A stretch of 9,352 bases of DNA from assembly GCA_035711465.1 (NCBI GenBank), contig DASTCC010000224.1, positions 1 to 9,352 on the forward strand, given 5' to 3'. The position numbers and the translations under genes are program-made. Below, one piece after another: positions 1-7,175 of the stretch. Below the pieces are notes generated by a model. The model made no database searches. It was not told the DNA's origin and was given only the letters and a program-made list of their open reading frames with translations. The stretch comes from DASTCC01 sp035711465 (lineage in GTDB: Bacteria > Acidobacteriota > Vicinamibacteria > Vicinamibacterales > SCN-69-37). Positions within the stretch are counted from its first letter, which is position 1. Each line of letters opens with the position of its first letter.

Positions 1-25
1 GTGCGCGTCCTACCAAGGGGGCGCT

Positions 26-2734
26 ATGCGCAGGGGCGTTGAAGGAGAGCCGCGCCGTGGGCTGCACGACGAACATGGACCGCAAGGCGCCCAACAACCG
101 GTAGATGTCGCAACGGCCGAATCGCTCTTCAGATCAGGCGACTCGGCCGAGCTAGCGGCCTATTTGCAGAACGAAGACAAATGGCCCACTGCGGACGAAA
201 TCGTCTGCCGCCTGCTGAGGCTGAAGGGGCTTGCACTCTTTGATTCAGGACTTGTCACGCAGGGCCTCAGCACCCTTGCTGCTGCGCTCGAGAGAAGCAA
301 GCTCGAACCCGCTCAGACGAAGTTCAACATCGCATTTGATCTGTTCGTTCGCGAGGCAGATTATCAGAAGGTAGATGGTTTGGTTCTGAGCCTCAGCCGT
401 CTGCGTCAACTCGCGTTCTCAATCGGTGACGCCTCTTCGGTAGGGCGTCTTCATCTTGCCGTCGCCAGACTTGAAGGCTCCCGCGGAAACTGCGCCAATG
501 CAAATCATCACCTTGAGATTGCAAAGCGGCTGGCGGAACAGGTGGCCGATGGTGCACTTCAATGCGTGATCGGCCTAGTGGAGGCTCCACTCGAGCTTTT
601 TTCTGGAAACTTAGACAGAGCAAGAGCGGTCGCCGAAGAATGTTTGACCCGTTCGCGAAATGGATTCGCCCGATATCAGACCGCCGCTGCAGTCGCGCTT
701 GCCCAAATTGCCATTCACTCAGGTGACGCGACTCGTGCGGCACTGTTCACGAAGTTCGCACAGTCGACACCTCGCGGATTGGGGGCCGTCAAGGTCGCGG
801 CACTGGATTGCGTTGCTCAACTCGCGCTACTCGAAGGGCGTCGAACCGATTGCGAACATGCCCTTGAGACCCTACGGAAGGCGGAAGGTGCCCACGAAGC
901 ACCCGCAAAGTCATGGAACGAATTCGAGAGTCTTCAAACGTATTGCCTTTTCTTAGAGGACGCCGGTCAATGGCAGGACCTTGTTCGGGTCGTAGAGACC
1001 GCCGAACGAGATCTTTCTGCGCGCCAACTGAGCTCTCTGAGTGCCGTCACGCTTTGCGCGAAATCCAGAGCGCTTTCCATGCTCTCAGCTCACGCGAGAG
1101 CTAGGACGGCTTTGCAGACCGCGATGGAGTCTTGTCCCGTCGGCGCCATCGACCCCCTCGTTGCCATCGAAGCCACGACCGGCTACTGCCTCGCCGCCAA
1201 GGGTGAACCTGAACGCGCCGAGGCGCATTTCGAGCGCGCGCTCGCGGCGTGTCGGGCCATCGGGCATCGGTACCACGAGCGCTGGATCGAACGCGCCCGG
1301 GACCGCGTGATGCCGAAGCGCAGTCCGGCATCGACTCTCACCCTGCCCGTCCGCGACCTGCACGACGTCGCCATGCTCATGACCGACGTCGCCGCCATTC
1401 TCGGCGCCGGGCACTCCATCGACCTCCTCGCGCACCGCACCGCCGACATCCTGCGGCGCACGCCGCTCGGGCCGCGGATCGACGTCGCGGTCGAGACCGG
1501 GCTGCCGTACGCGTCGCTGCCGTCCTCGTCCTGGGAATCGGGCGCCGACGGTACCTCGGTGCTCGGCCTGCGCGGATCGGATCGGCGCGTGACCATCACC
1601 TGCCGCGACGTCCGCGCGCTCGACGAGATCGCGTTGACCAAGAGCGTCGCCGACGTCGTTCGCGTCGCCGTGAATCGGACCGCCCATACGTCGGAAGGCG
1701 ACGACCAGCATCTGTGGCCCTGCGGGCCGGCCGACGCCGACGACGACACGATCTTCCAGTCGCCGCGCATGACCGAGCTCGTGAAGATCGCGTCGCGGCT
1801 GGCCTCGACGAAGCTGCCGATCCTGCTCACCGGCGAGACCGGCACCGGCAAGGACATCCTCGCCCGGCTCATCCACGATCACAGCCAGGTCAAACACGGG
1901 CCCTTCGTCCCGTTCAACTGCGCGGCGATTCAGCGCGAGCTCGTCGAAAGCCAGTTGTTCGGCCATCGCCGCGGCGCCTTCACCGGCGCCGTCGACTCGC
2001 TGCCCGGCCTGGTCCGCGCCGCCGAGCGCGGCACGCTCTTCATCGACGAGCTCGGCGACATGGACCTGAGCGTCCAGCCGAAGCTGCTCCGGTTCCTCGA
2101 GAACGGCGAGATCCTGCCGCTCGGCGAGTCGCGCGCCCATCGCGTCGACGCGCGCATCGTCGCCGCCACCAACGCGGAGCTGGAAGATCTCGTCGATCAG
2201 GGCCGCTTCCGCCGCGACCTGTTCTATCGCATCGGCGCGGCGCGGATCGCGCTGCCGCCGCTGCGCGAGCGCAAGGACGAGATTCCCGCGCTGGCGTCGC
2301 TCTTCCTGCGACGCTTTTCGATCGAGTGCCGCCGCAGCGGCCTGCGGATGGGCGACGACTTCATCGCCGCGCTGCTGCTCTTCGAATGGCCGGGCAACAT
2401 TCGCCAGCTCGCCAACGAGATGCGCCGCGTGATTGCGATGGCGCCCGACGGCGCGACGCTGGCGGCCCCGGACCTGGCCCCGGAAATCGTGCGTGCGTGG
2501 AACGCCCGGGCGCCGATGATCGCCGTCGCGGCGCACCCGGTGGTGCAGATCCGGCTCGATCAGCCGCTCGCCCTGGCGATTCAGGATCTCGAGCAGAAGT
2601 TCATCGCGCACGCGCTCGACCTAAGCGGCGGCCGCGTCGCCGAAGCGGCGAGGATGCTCGGACTGTCGCGCAAGGGCCTGTTCCTGAAGCGACGGCGCCG
2701 CGGGCTGACGCGGCGCGTCGCCGAATCGGCCTGA
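26..2734 (+). CDS. Sigma-54-dependent transcriptional activator with N-terminal TPR-like sensor region
   Basis: A cytoplasmic enhancer-binding protein of 902 residues that would use ATP hydrolysis to open sigma-54 RNA polymerase promoters. Residues ~30-435 are Ala/Leu-rich helical pairs resembling degenerate TPR repeats (for example around GEPERAEAHFERALAACR). Residues ~445-560 look GAF-like. The AAA+ domain (~575-815) has Walker A GETGTGKD at 603-610, the sigma-54 contact motif GAFTGA at 650-655, Walker B LFIDEL at 671-676, the FYRIG region at 733 and WPGN at 788-791. A Fis-type helix-turn-helix (EAARMLGLSRKGL) lies near 866-895. There is no phospho-receiver domain, so the signal is probably sensed through the TPR/GAF part. 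The ATG at 26 follows AAGGGGG (15-21) at 4-nt spacing, but the frame stays open to the left edge, so an earlier start is possible. Third-position GC rises sharply near residue 370. The gene ends 3 bp from the convergent permease gene. Family assignment is firm; target and ligand are unknown. Confidence 0.93.
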   Translation: MRRGVEGEPRRGLHDEHGPQGAQQPVDVATAESLFRSGDSAELAAYLQNEDKWPTADEIVCRLLRLKGLALFDSGLVTQGLSTLAAALERSKLEPAQTKFNIAFDLFVREADYQKVDGLVLSLSRLRQLAFSIGDASSVGRLHLAVARLEGSRGNCANANHHLEIAKRLAEQVADGALQCVIGLVEAPLELFSGNLDRARAVAEECLTRSRNGFARYQTAAAVALAQIAIHSGDATRAALFTKFAQSTPRGLGAVKVAALDCVAQLALLEGRRTDCEHALETLRKAEGAHEAPAKSWNEFESLQTYCLFLEDAGQWQDLVRVVETAERDLSARQLSSLSAVTLCAKSRALSMLSAHARARTALQTAMESCPVGAIDPLVAIEATTGYCLAAKGEPERAEAHFERALAACRAIGHRYHERWIERARDRVMPKRSPASTLTLPVRDLHDVAMLMTDVAAILGAGHSIDLLAHRTADILRRTPLGPRIDVAVETGLPYASLPSSSWESGADGTSVLGLRGSDRRVTITCRDVRALDEIALTKSVADVVRVAVNRTAHTSEGDDQHLWPCGPADADDDTIFQSPRMTELVKIASRLASTKLPILLTGETGTGKDILARLIHDHSQVKHGPFVPFNCAAIQRELVESQLFGHRRGAFTGAVDSLPGLVRAAERGTLFIDELGDMDLSVQPKLLRFLENGEILPLGESRAHRVDARIVAATNAELEDLVDQGRFRRDLFYRIGAARIALPPLRERKDEIPALASLFLRRFSIECRRSGLRMGDDFIAALLLFEWPGNIRQLANEMRRVIAMAPDGATLAAPDLAPEIVRAWNARAPMIAVAAHPVVQIRLDQPLALAIQDLEQKFIAHALDLSGGRVAEAARMLGLSRKGLFLKRRRRGLTRRVAESA

Positions 2735-2737
2735 GCC

Positions 2738-5389
2738 TCACTCGCGAAGCGCCCGCGCCGGATCGACGCCTGCGGCCCGCCGCGCCGGCACGTAACACGA
2801 CGCGACGACGATCGCCGCCAGCAGCAGCACCGTGACTAGGTACGGCGCGATCGTCAGCGGCGGCGTGCGATAGAGCATGTTCTGCAGCCAGAACGACAGC
2901 GCGATCGATCCGGCGACGCCGGCGGCGAGGCCGGCGAACGCCGGCGCCAGCCCCGACCGCATCGCATCGCCGAGGACCGCGCGCCGGTTCGCGCCGAGCG
3001 CCACCCGCAAGCCGAGCTCACGCCTCCGGTCGTGCACGCCTTCACTCATCACGCCATAGAGACCCGAGGCCACCAGGACTACCGCGGCGAGACTGAAGAC
3101 GACGAGCGCCGCGAACATGAAGCGCGTGCCGCTCGTGTCCGCGTCCACCAGCGACGACAGCGTACGCATCTTCCACACCGGCTGATCGGCGTCGAGGCTC
3201 CACACCGCGCGCCGCATCGCCTCGCCGATCGACGCCGCGCCGGCGTCGGCGCGCGCCACGAGGGTCATGAAGATGCCGGGATTCTGCGCGTTGCGCGCGT
3301 AGATCGCCGGCAGCGGGTCCTCGGCCAGCCGCTCGTGGCGCACGTCGCCGACCACGCCGACGACCTCCGCGCGGACCCCGGAGCCCCGCGCGAGGACGGC
3401 GCGGCCGATCGCTGATGTCGAGCCGAACAGCCGGGCCGCCGCCGTCCGATTGATCACAACCACCACCGGCGCCTCGGCGCGATCGCGGACGTCGAACGTC
3501 CGCCCCTCGATCAGCGGCACGCCCATCGTCGCGAAGTAGTCGTCGGAGACGGTGTTGAAGCCGACCGTCCGCGCCGGCGTACCCGGCGCGTCGACGTCGC
3601 TGGCGATCTCGACGAGGTCGCTGTTGCCGCTGAACGGCATCGCGCGCACGACCGCCGCATGACGCACGCCGGGCAGGGCGGCCACGGCCGCGACAACGGC
3701 TTCGTGAAAGGCCGCCTGCCGCGCCGGCTCCCGATACTTGTTGGCCGGCAACCTGTACTCGAGGGACCAGATGCCGGCCGGATCGAAGCCCGGATCGACG
3801 CTGGCCATCTTCAGATAGCTCGCGACGATGAGACCGCCGGTGGTCGTCAGGATCGCGGCGATGGCGACCTGGCTCGCGACGAGCCACATCCGTGTATGCG
3901 TGACGCGCGCATCGCTCGTCCGTGCCCCCGCGCCGAGCGTGGACACGGGCACGCGTCGCGTCCAGCGCCAGATCGGCGCCAGGCCGCTCGCGAGCGCGGC
4001 GGCGCAGGCCAGCACGCCGATGAACGCGGCGACACGGCCGTTGACGACGACCCGATCGAGACCGGCGACGCGAAGACCGGGCACGGCGAGCGCGCGTTCG
4101 ACCGCGATCGGCACGAGCACGAACGTCAGGATCGTCGCCACCGCCGCGGCGGCGCCGGCGATGACGAATTGCTCGGCGAGCAGCTCGCGCACGAGGCGCG
4201 CGCGAGAAGCGCCGAGCGCCACCCGCACGCCGATCTCGGCGCGCCGGCGCGCGATGGCGCCGAGCTGCAGGCTGGTGACGTTGGCGCAGGCCGCGATCAT
4301 CAGTACGATCACGAAGGCGAACAGCAGCGTCAGCCGGCCGCGGACGTCGGCCGTCAGCCACTCGTGCATCGGCGTCAGGCGAACGGCGCGCGTCCGGTTG
4401 GTCGCCGGGTGTTCTGCCGACAGCTGCGCGGCCACCGCCCTTAGCTCGGCGCCCGCCTGCTCGACGGTTGCCGACGGCCGCAGCCGCGCGAATGCGGCGA
4501 CGGTCCGCGTCTGACGCGACATCGCGCCGGTGTGGAACCGCGCTGACATCCAGACGTCGATGCGGTCGTAGGGAAAGACGAACGCCGGCGGCAGCACGCC
4601 GACGATGGTGAAGGCGATGTTGTTGAGCTGCACCGAACGGCCGATGACGTCGGGCGCGTACTGAAACTGATCGCGCCAGACGGCGTCGGTGATCACGGCT
4701 ACCGGCGCCGAAGCCGGCTCGAGATCCGCGCCAGTCAGCGTCCGGCCGAGCTCGGCGGCGATGCCGGCGACGCCGAACAGGTCGCCGACGACGAAACCGC
4801 CGCGCAGGGCCGACGGCATCTCGAGGCCGGTGAGATTGACCGTCTGCGACCGCACGGCGCCAAGCGCCGCGAACGCGCGCGAACGCGCCTGCCAATCCCG
4901 CACGTCCTCGAACGACGACAGGCCGGCGGCGTCGTCGACGACGGTGTGGATGGCGACGAGGCGATCCGCATCGGGCAGCGCGATCGGTCGCAGCAGCGCG
5001 GCGTCGACGAGACTGTAGACGGAGGCCGAGGCCCCGAGCCCGACGGCGAGCGTGACGATCGACAAGGTCGACACGGCGCGCTCGCGCCACAGCAGCCTGA
5101 CGGTGCGGCGGCCATCGCGGACGAGATCACGTCCGTATTCGAGCGCGGCCGCGAGCCGCGAGGGATCCGCGCGACGGGCGGCGAGACGCTCGGCGATGCC
5201 GCTCGTGATCATCCCGGCGAACGCCCGCGCGGCGAAGCGGAGACGGGAGACCCCGCGCCGCCGGTCGAGGCCTTCGCCGAAGGTCGCGAGCATCGACGCG
5301 CCGAAGCGCTGCCGGAACGGCGGCGGAAAACAGATCAGCAGCGCGCGAAACACGCGCGCGAGCCAATCCGGTCTGACGGTCGCGCTCAC
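2738..5389 (-). CDS. ADOP-family (MacB/FtsX-like) duplicated ABC transporter permease
   Basis: An inner-membrane protein of 883 residues with the layout of the acidobacterial duplicated orphan permeases. It has an N-terminal ~100-residue cytoplasmic segment and then two MacB-like halves. Predicted membrane segments lie near 107-129, 352-374, 405-430, 453-473, 501-525, 757-780, 812-835 and 848-868. Large extracytoplasmic MacB-type domains follow segments 1 and 5 (~135-345 and ~530-750). The FtsX signature appears twice: RRRAEIGVRVALGASRARLV near 381-400 and RRRELGLRVALGANRRAVL near 788-806. The C-terminus VPARRAAGVDPARALRE is typical of the family. No ATP-binding subunit is encoded in the window, so it is an orphan permease here; the MacB family suggests export or envelope mechanotransmission, but the substrate is unknown. 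The start is GTG (5389-5387), overlapping the PadR stop as GTGA, with a weak AGGA about 9 nt upstream, so translational coupling is likely. It is the last gene of a three-gene operon. Confidence 0.94.
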   Translation of the reverse strand: MSATVRPDWLARVFRALLICFPPPFRQRFGASMLATFGEGLDRRRGVSRLRFAARAFAGMITSGIAERLAARRADPSRLAAALEYGRDLVRDGRRTVRLLWRERAVSTLSIVTLAVGLGASASVYSLVDAALLRPIALPDADRLVAIHTVVDDAAGLSSFEDVRDWQARSRAFAALGAVRSQTVNLTGLEMPSALRGGFVVGDLFGVAGIAAELGRTLTGADLEPASAPVAVITDAVWRDQFQYAPDVIGRSVQLNNIAFTIVGVLPPAFVFPYDRIDVWMSARFHTGAMSRQTRTVAAFARLRPSATVEQAGAELRAVAAQLSAEHPATNRTRAVRLTPMHEWLTADVRGRLTLLFAFVIVLMIAACANVTSLQLGAIARRRAEIGVRVALGASRARLVRELLAEQFVIAGAAAAVATILTFVLVPIAVERALAVPGLRVAGLDRVVVNGRVAAFIGVLACAAALASGLAPIWRWTRRVPVSTLGAGARTSDARVTHTRMWLVASQVAIAAILTTTGGLIVASYLKMASVDPGFDPAGIWSLEYRLPANKYREPARQAAFHEAVVAAVAALPGVRHAAVVRAMPFSGNSDLVEIASDVDAPGTPARTVGFNTVSDDYFATMGVPLIEGRTFDVRDRAEAPVVVVINRTAAARLFGSTSAIGRAVLARGSGVRAEVVGVVGDVRHERLAEDPLPAIYARNAQNPGIFMTLVARADAGAASIGEAMRRAVWSLDADQPVWKMRTLSSLVDADTSGTRFMFAALVVFSLAAVVLVASGLYGVMSEGVHDRRRELGLRVALGANRRAVLGDAMRSGLAPAFAGLAAGVAGSIALSFWLQNMLYRTPPLTIAPYLVTVLLLAAIVVASCYVPARRAAGVDPARALRE

Positions 5390-5751
5390 CGCTCGCGTTC
5401 CTGGCGGCGGAGGAGCCGGCGCGCCCGCGCCTCGCGCACCTGGTTCTCCAGCCGCGCCGCCTCGGCTTCGAGCACGGCGCGGCCGAGCCGGGTCAGCGTG
5501 TAGTAACGGCGCCGCTCGTCGTCGCGCGTCGCCGGCTTGACGTCGAGCTCGGCAATCAGCCCTTCGTCCATCAGCCGCGCGAGCGCGCGGTAGAGGGTGC
5601 CAGGGTGCAGGGCGATTGCGCCGTCGGTGCGGCGCTCGACCTCCTGCATGACGTGATAGCCGTGCGTGTCGCCATCGGAGAGCGTCAGCAGAATCTCGAA
5701 GGCGACCGCGGTCAGCGGCAGGAGCGATTCGGGTTTCGGCGGCTGGGTCAT
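5386..5751 (-). CDS. PadR-family transcriptional repressor
   Basis: A 121-residue DNA-binding protein of the PadR family, short form. The winged helix lies at residues ~12-95: the helix-turn-helix includes the family-typical HGYHVMQEVERR (30-41) and HPGTLYRALARLMDEGLI (49-66), and the wing is RRYYTLTRLGRAVL (81-94). A short basic C-terminal helix rich in Arg and Glu (~95-121) probably serves dimerisation. The ATG at 5751 overlaps the stop codon of the hydrolase gene as ATGA and has no good Shine-Dalgarno sequence of its own; its end overlaps the permease start as GTGA. It therefore depends on coupled translation inside the operon. PadR genes beside ADOP permeases are a recurrent acidobacterial pair and usually repress their own operon. 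The double dyad at 6918-6954 is the obvious candidate binding site, by inference. The inducer cannot be told from sequence. Confidence 0.94.
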   Translation of the reverse strand: MTQPPKPESLLPLTAVAFEILLTLSDGDTHGYHVMQEVERRTDGAIALHPGTLYRALARLMDEGLIAELDVKPATRDDERRRYYTLTRLGRAVLEAEAARLENQVREARARRLLRRQERER

Positions 5752-6908
5752 TTCGGCATCAGGTGCGCGCGGAGAATGCCGGCGATGCCGCGCGAAAAGG
5801 GACCCATCTCGGTGTCCTCGAGGTTGGTCATGATCGCGTAGGTCAATCCGACCTCAGGCAGCACGTGCAGCACCGAGGCCGCGCCGACCTGATTGCCGGA
5901 ATGCGTGAAGCGCCGAATGCCTTCCTGCGGCGTCGTGGTGCCCCACCCGAGCCCGTACGCAGTCGGCTTCCCGTCCCTGGTCTTGCCCTCGGTCCACATC
6001 ACCTCGACGGTCTTCGACGTGACGAGCGTGCCGGTCTGAAACGCGATGCCGAACCTGGTGAGATCTTCTGCGGTCGATACCAGCCCCCCGCCAGGCACCT
6101 TCATGCTCGTGTCGTGCAGCGAGCCATTGTAGATCTCGCCCACTTTGGCGAAGGACTGGACGGCCGGCGGCAGCGACTTCATCATCTCGTCGGTCAGCAG
6201 CTGATACGCTCGCGCGCGCTCGGGAACGATCTCCCACAGCCGATCGAGCCGCGTCCGCGTCATACCGGCCGGCGCGAAGACCCGGTCGCGCATGAACACC
6301 TCGTAGGGCTGGCCGGACGCGCCTTCGACCGCGCAGCCGAGCACGCTGTATCCATACGTCGAATAGAGGTATCTGGTGCCCGGCTCGAATTCGAGCGGGT
6401 CGTTCTTGAAGAGCGCGAGGGAGTCGGGGATCGTGAAGTAGTGCGCCGTGCCCGCCGACTCGCCCGGCTTCTTGTAATGCCTGATGCCCGCCTGGTGCCC
6501 GAGCAGCAGCCGCGCCGTCACCGGCCACGGCTTCTCGGGAAAGGCCGGGCAGTATTTCTGGATCGGCGCGTCGAGATCGATCTTGCCGTCCTCGACGAGC
6601 CGCATGACGCCCGTCGCGGTCAGCGGCTTGGCGACCGAGGCGGTGCGGAACGCGGTGCGCGGCGTCGCGGCCGACTGCGACTCGAGATCCGCGAACCCGA
6701 ACGCCTTCGAGTACACCAGCTCGTTCTTCCAGGCGATGGCGACGCTCACGCCCGGTACGCGGGCTTTTGCCTGCTCGGCCGCAATCAGCTGATCGAGCGC
6801 CGTGACCGCGGCGGCGGGCAACCCCGGCTTTTCCTGCCCGGCCGGGGACGCGGCGGCCGCGACCACGATCGCGGCGAGTGCAGCCTTCATCGAAACGGAC
6901 CTGATCAT
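5748..6908 (-). CDS. LACTB-like serine hydrolase (beta-lactamase / class C penicillin-binding protein fold), exported
   Basis: A serine hydrolase of 386 residues counted from the ATG at 6908. That start is chosen because GGAGGT (6917-6912, minus strand) sits just before it; an in-frame TTG 21 nt upstream at 6929 would swallow this ribosome-binding site. Residues 1-23 form a signal peptide (basic start, AALAAIVVAAAA core, probable cleavage after SPA), so the enzyme acts outside the cytoplasm. Catalytic motifs: SVAK (SxxK nucleophile and general base) at 91-94, YST at 182-184 in the place of YxN, and HSG at 336-338 in the place of KTG. The segments FPEKPWPVTARLLLGHQAGI (~123-142), LYSTYGYSVLG and HSGNQVGAASVLHVLPE closely resemble the LACTB group, which is peptidase-like rather than a true antibiotic-degrading beta-lactamase. 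It is first in the operon with PadR and the permease (ATGA overlap at 5748-5751). The substrate is unknown. Confidence 0.92.
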   Translation of the reverse strand: MIRSVSMKAALAAIVVAAAASPAGQEKPGLPAAAVTALDQLIAAEQAKARVPGVSVAIAWKNELVYSKAFGFADLESQSAATPRTAFRTASVAKPLTATGVMRLVEDGKIDLDAPIQKYCPAFPEKPWPVTARLLLGHQAGIRHYKKPGESAGTAHYFTIPDSLALFKNDPLEFEPGTRYLYSTYGYSVLGCAVEGASGQPYEVFMRDRVFAPAGMTRTRLDRLWEIVPERARAYQLLTDEMMKSLPPAVQSFAKVGEIYNGSLHDTSMKVPGGGLVSTAEDLTRFGIAFQTGTLVTSKTVEVMWTEGKTRDGKPTAYGLGWGTTTPQEGIRRFTHSGNQVGAASVLHVLPEVGLTYAIMTNLEDTEMGPFSRGIAGILRAHLMPK

Positions 6909-6911
6909 GAG

Positions 6912-6917
6912 ACCTCC
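6912..6917 (-). promoter_or_regulatory. Ribosome-binding site of the serine hydrolase gene
   Basis: The minus strand reads GGAGGT and then CTC before the ATG at 6908. This strong Shine-Dalgarno match fixes the translation start at 6908 rather than at the in-frame TTG at 6929. The spacing is slightly short. Confidence 0.75.
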
Positions 6918-6954
6918 ATATACGCCCAACGCGTATATACGCGCAAAGCGTATA
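6918..6954. promoter_or_regulatory. Tandem overlapping dyad operator, probable PadR binding sites
   Basis: Two copies of the 19-bp inverted repeat TATACGC-N5-GCGTATA occur at 6919-6937 (spacer CCAAC, arms extendable to 8 bp at 6918-6938) and 6936-6954 (spacer GCAAA). They overlap by 2 bp, so their centres are 17 bp apart. The arms are perfect while the spacers differ, which is the pattern expected of selected protein half-sites. The array ends 1 bp before the hydrolase ribosome-binding site and is an AT-rich island in very GC-rich DNA. A bound dimer pair would block transcription initiation or early elongation. Assignment to the PadR encoded in the operon is inference from position and from known PadR autoregulation. 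Confidence 0.72.
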
Positions 6955-6976
6955 CGACGTTCCGCGCATCTGGAAA
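6949..6976 (-). promoter_or_regulatory. Weak candidate sigma-70-type promoter of the hydrolase-PadR-permease operon
   Basis: On the minus strand, TTTCCA (6976-6971, 4/6 match to TTGACA) lies 16 bp before TATACG (6954-6949, 4/6 match to TATAAT). The -10 hexamer would lie inside the upstream operator dyad, so repressor binding would occlude it. Both hexamers are weak and other placements in the same AT-rich island are possible. Confidence 0.3.
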
Positions 6977-7127
6977 GGGGGCGGGAATTCGGTCGCGTGC
7001 CGCCGGGGATCGTCCGTTCCCGCCGGTCAGGTCCGTGAGATCACAACTTGGGTACGTGCTACTCGCGGTCGCCGCGGCCTTGCGGGTTTTCAGGCCGTAA
7101 TTGACGAGGTTGTTCCAAAGAGTCCGC

Positions 7128-7143
7128 TGGCACCCGCCTTGCT
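7128..7143 (+). promoter_or_regulatory. Sigma-54 (-24/-12) promoter
   Basis: TGGCAC (7128-7133), five bases CCGCC, then TTGCT (7139-7143) matches the sigma-54 consensus TGGCAC-N5-TTGCW; the invariant GG (7129-7130) and GC (7141-7142) are separated by the required 10 bp. The base before is C and the bases after are AAATA, also fitting the extended consensus. Transcription would start near 7153-7155 and run into the acetyltransferase gene at 7308, giving a leader of about 150 nt. It lies in a non-coding gap, where such a precise match is unlikely by chance. A sigma-54 activator gene lies in the same window at 26-2734, but whether it acts here is unknown. Confidence 0.7.
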
Positions 7144-7175
7144 AAATAGACGGCCAGGAGACCGGGACCGCCCGG

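Noticed and set aside
1085..2835. Long open frames on both strands overlapping the second half of the activator gene
   Set aside because: They arise from high GC content. Their translations are Arg/Ala/Pro-rich with no domains, while the activator frame has a complete AAA+ and HTH.
3042..5130. Long Arg-rich frames overlapping the permease gene, including one of more than 680 codons
   Set aside because: They are shadows of the permease reading frame; no membrane segments or known motifs, and the permease frame carries full family signatures.
6909..6929. TTG start for the serine hydrolase 21 nt upstream of 6908
   Set aside because: It would place the strong GGAGGT ribosome-binding site inside the coding region and lengthen the signal peptide with non-typical residues.
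7075..7097. CGGCCT-N11-AGGCCG inverted repeat as a terminator
   Set aside because: The stem is only 6 bp with an 11-nt loop and no T tract follows on either strand. No gene ends here.
5763..7100. 445-codon plus-strand frame opposite the serine hydrolase
   Set aside because: The translation is His/Arg-rich antisense of a clearly recognised enzyme; no motif seen.
7101..7106. TTGACG as a sigma-70 -35 box for the acetyltransferase
   Set aside because: No acceptable -10 hexamer lies 16-18 bp downstream.
6905..7141. Minus-strand open frame containing TLWNNLVNYGLKTRKAAA in the gap upstream of the hydrolase
   Set aside because: It looks protein-like for about 30 codons but has no start codon after the upstream TAG, and it runs through the operator into the hydrolase start. 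I could not tie it to a family.
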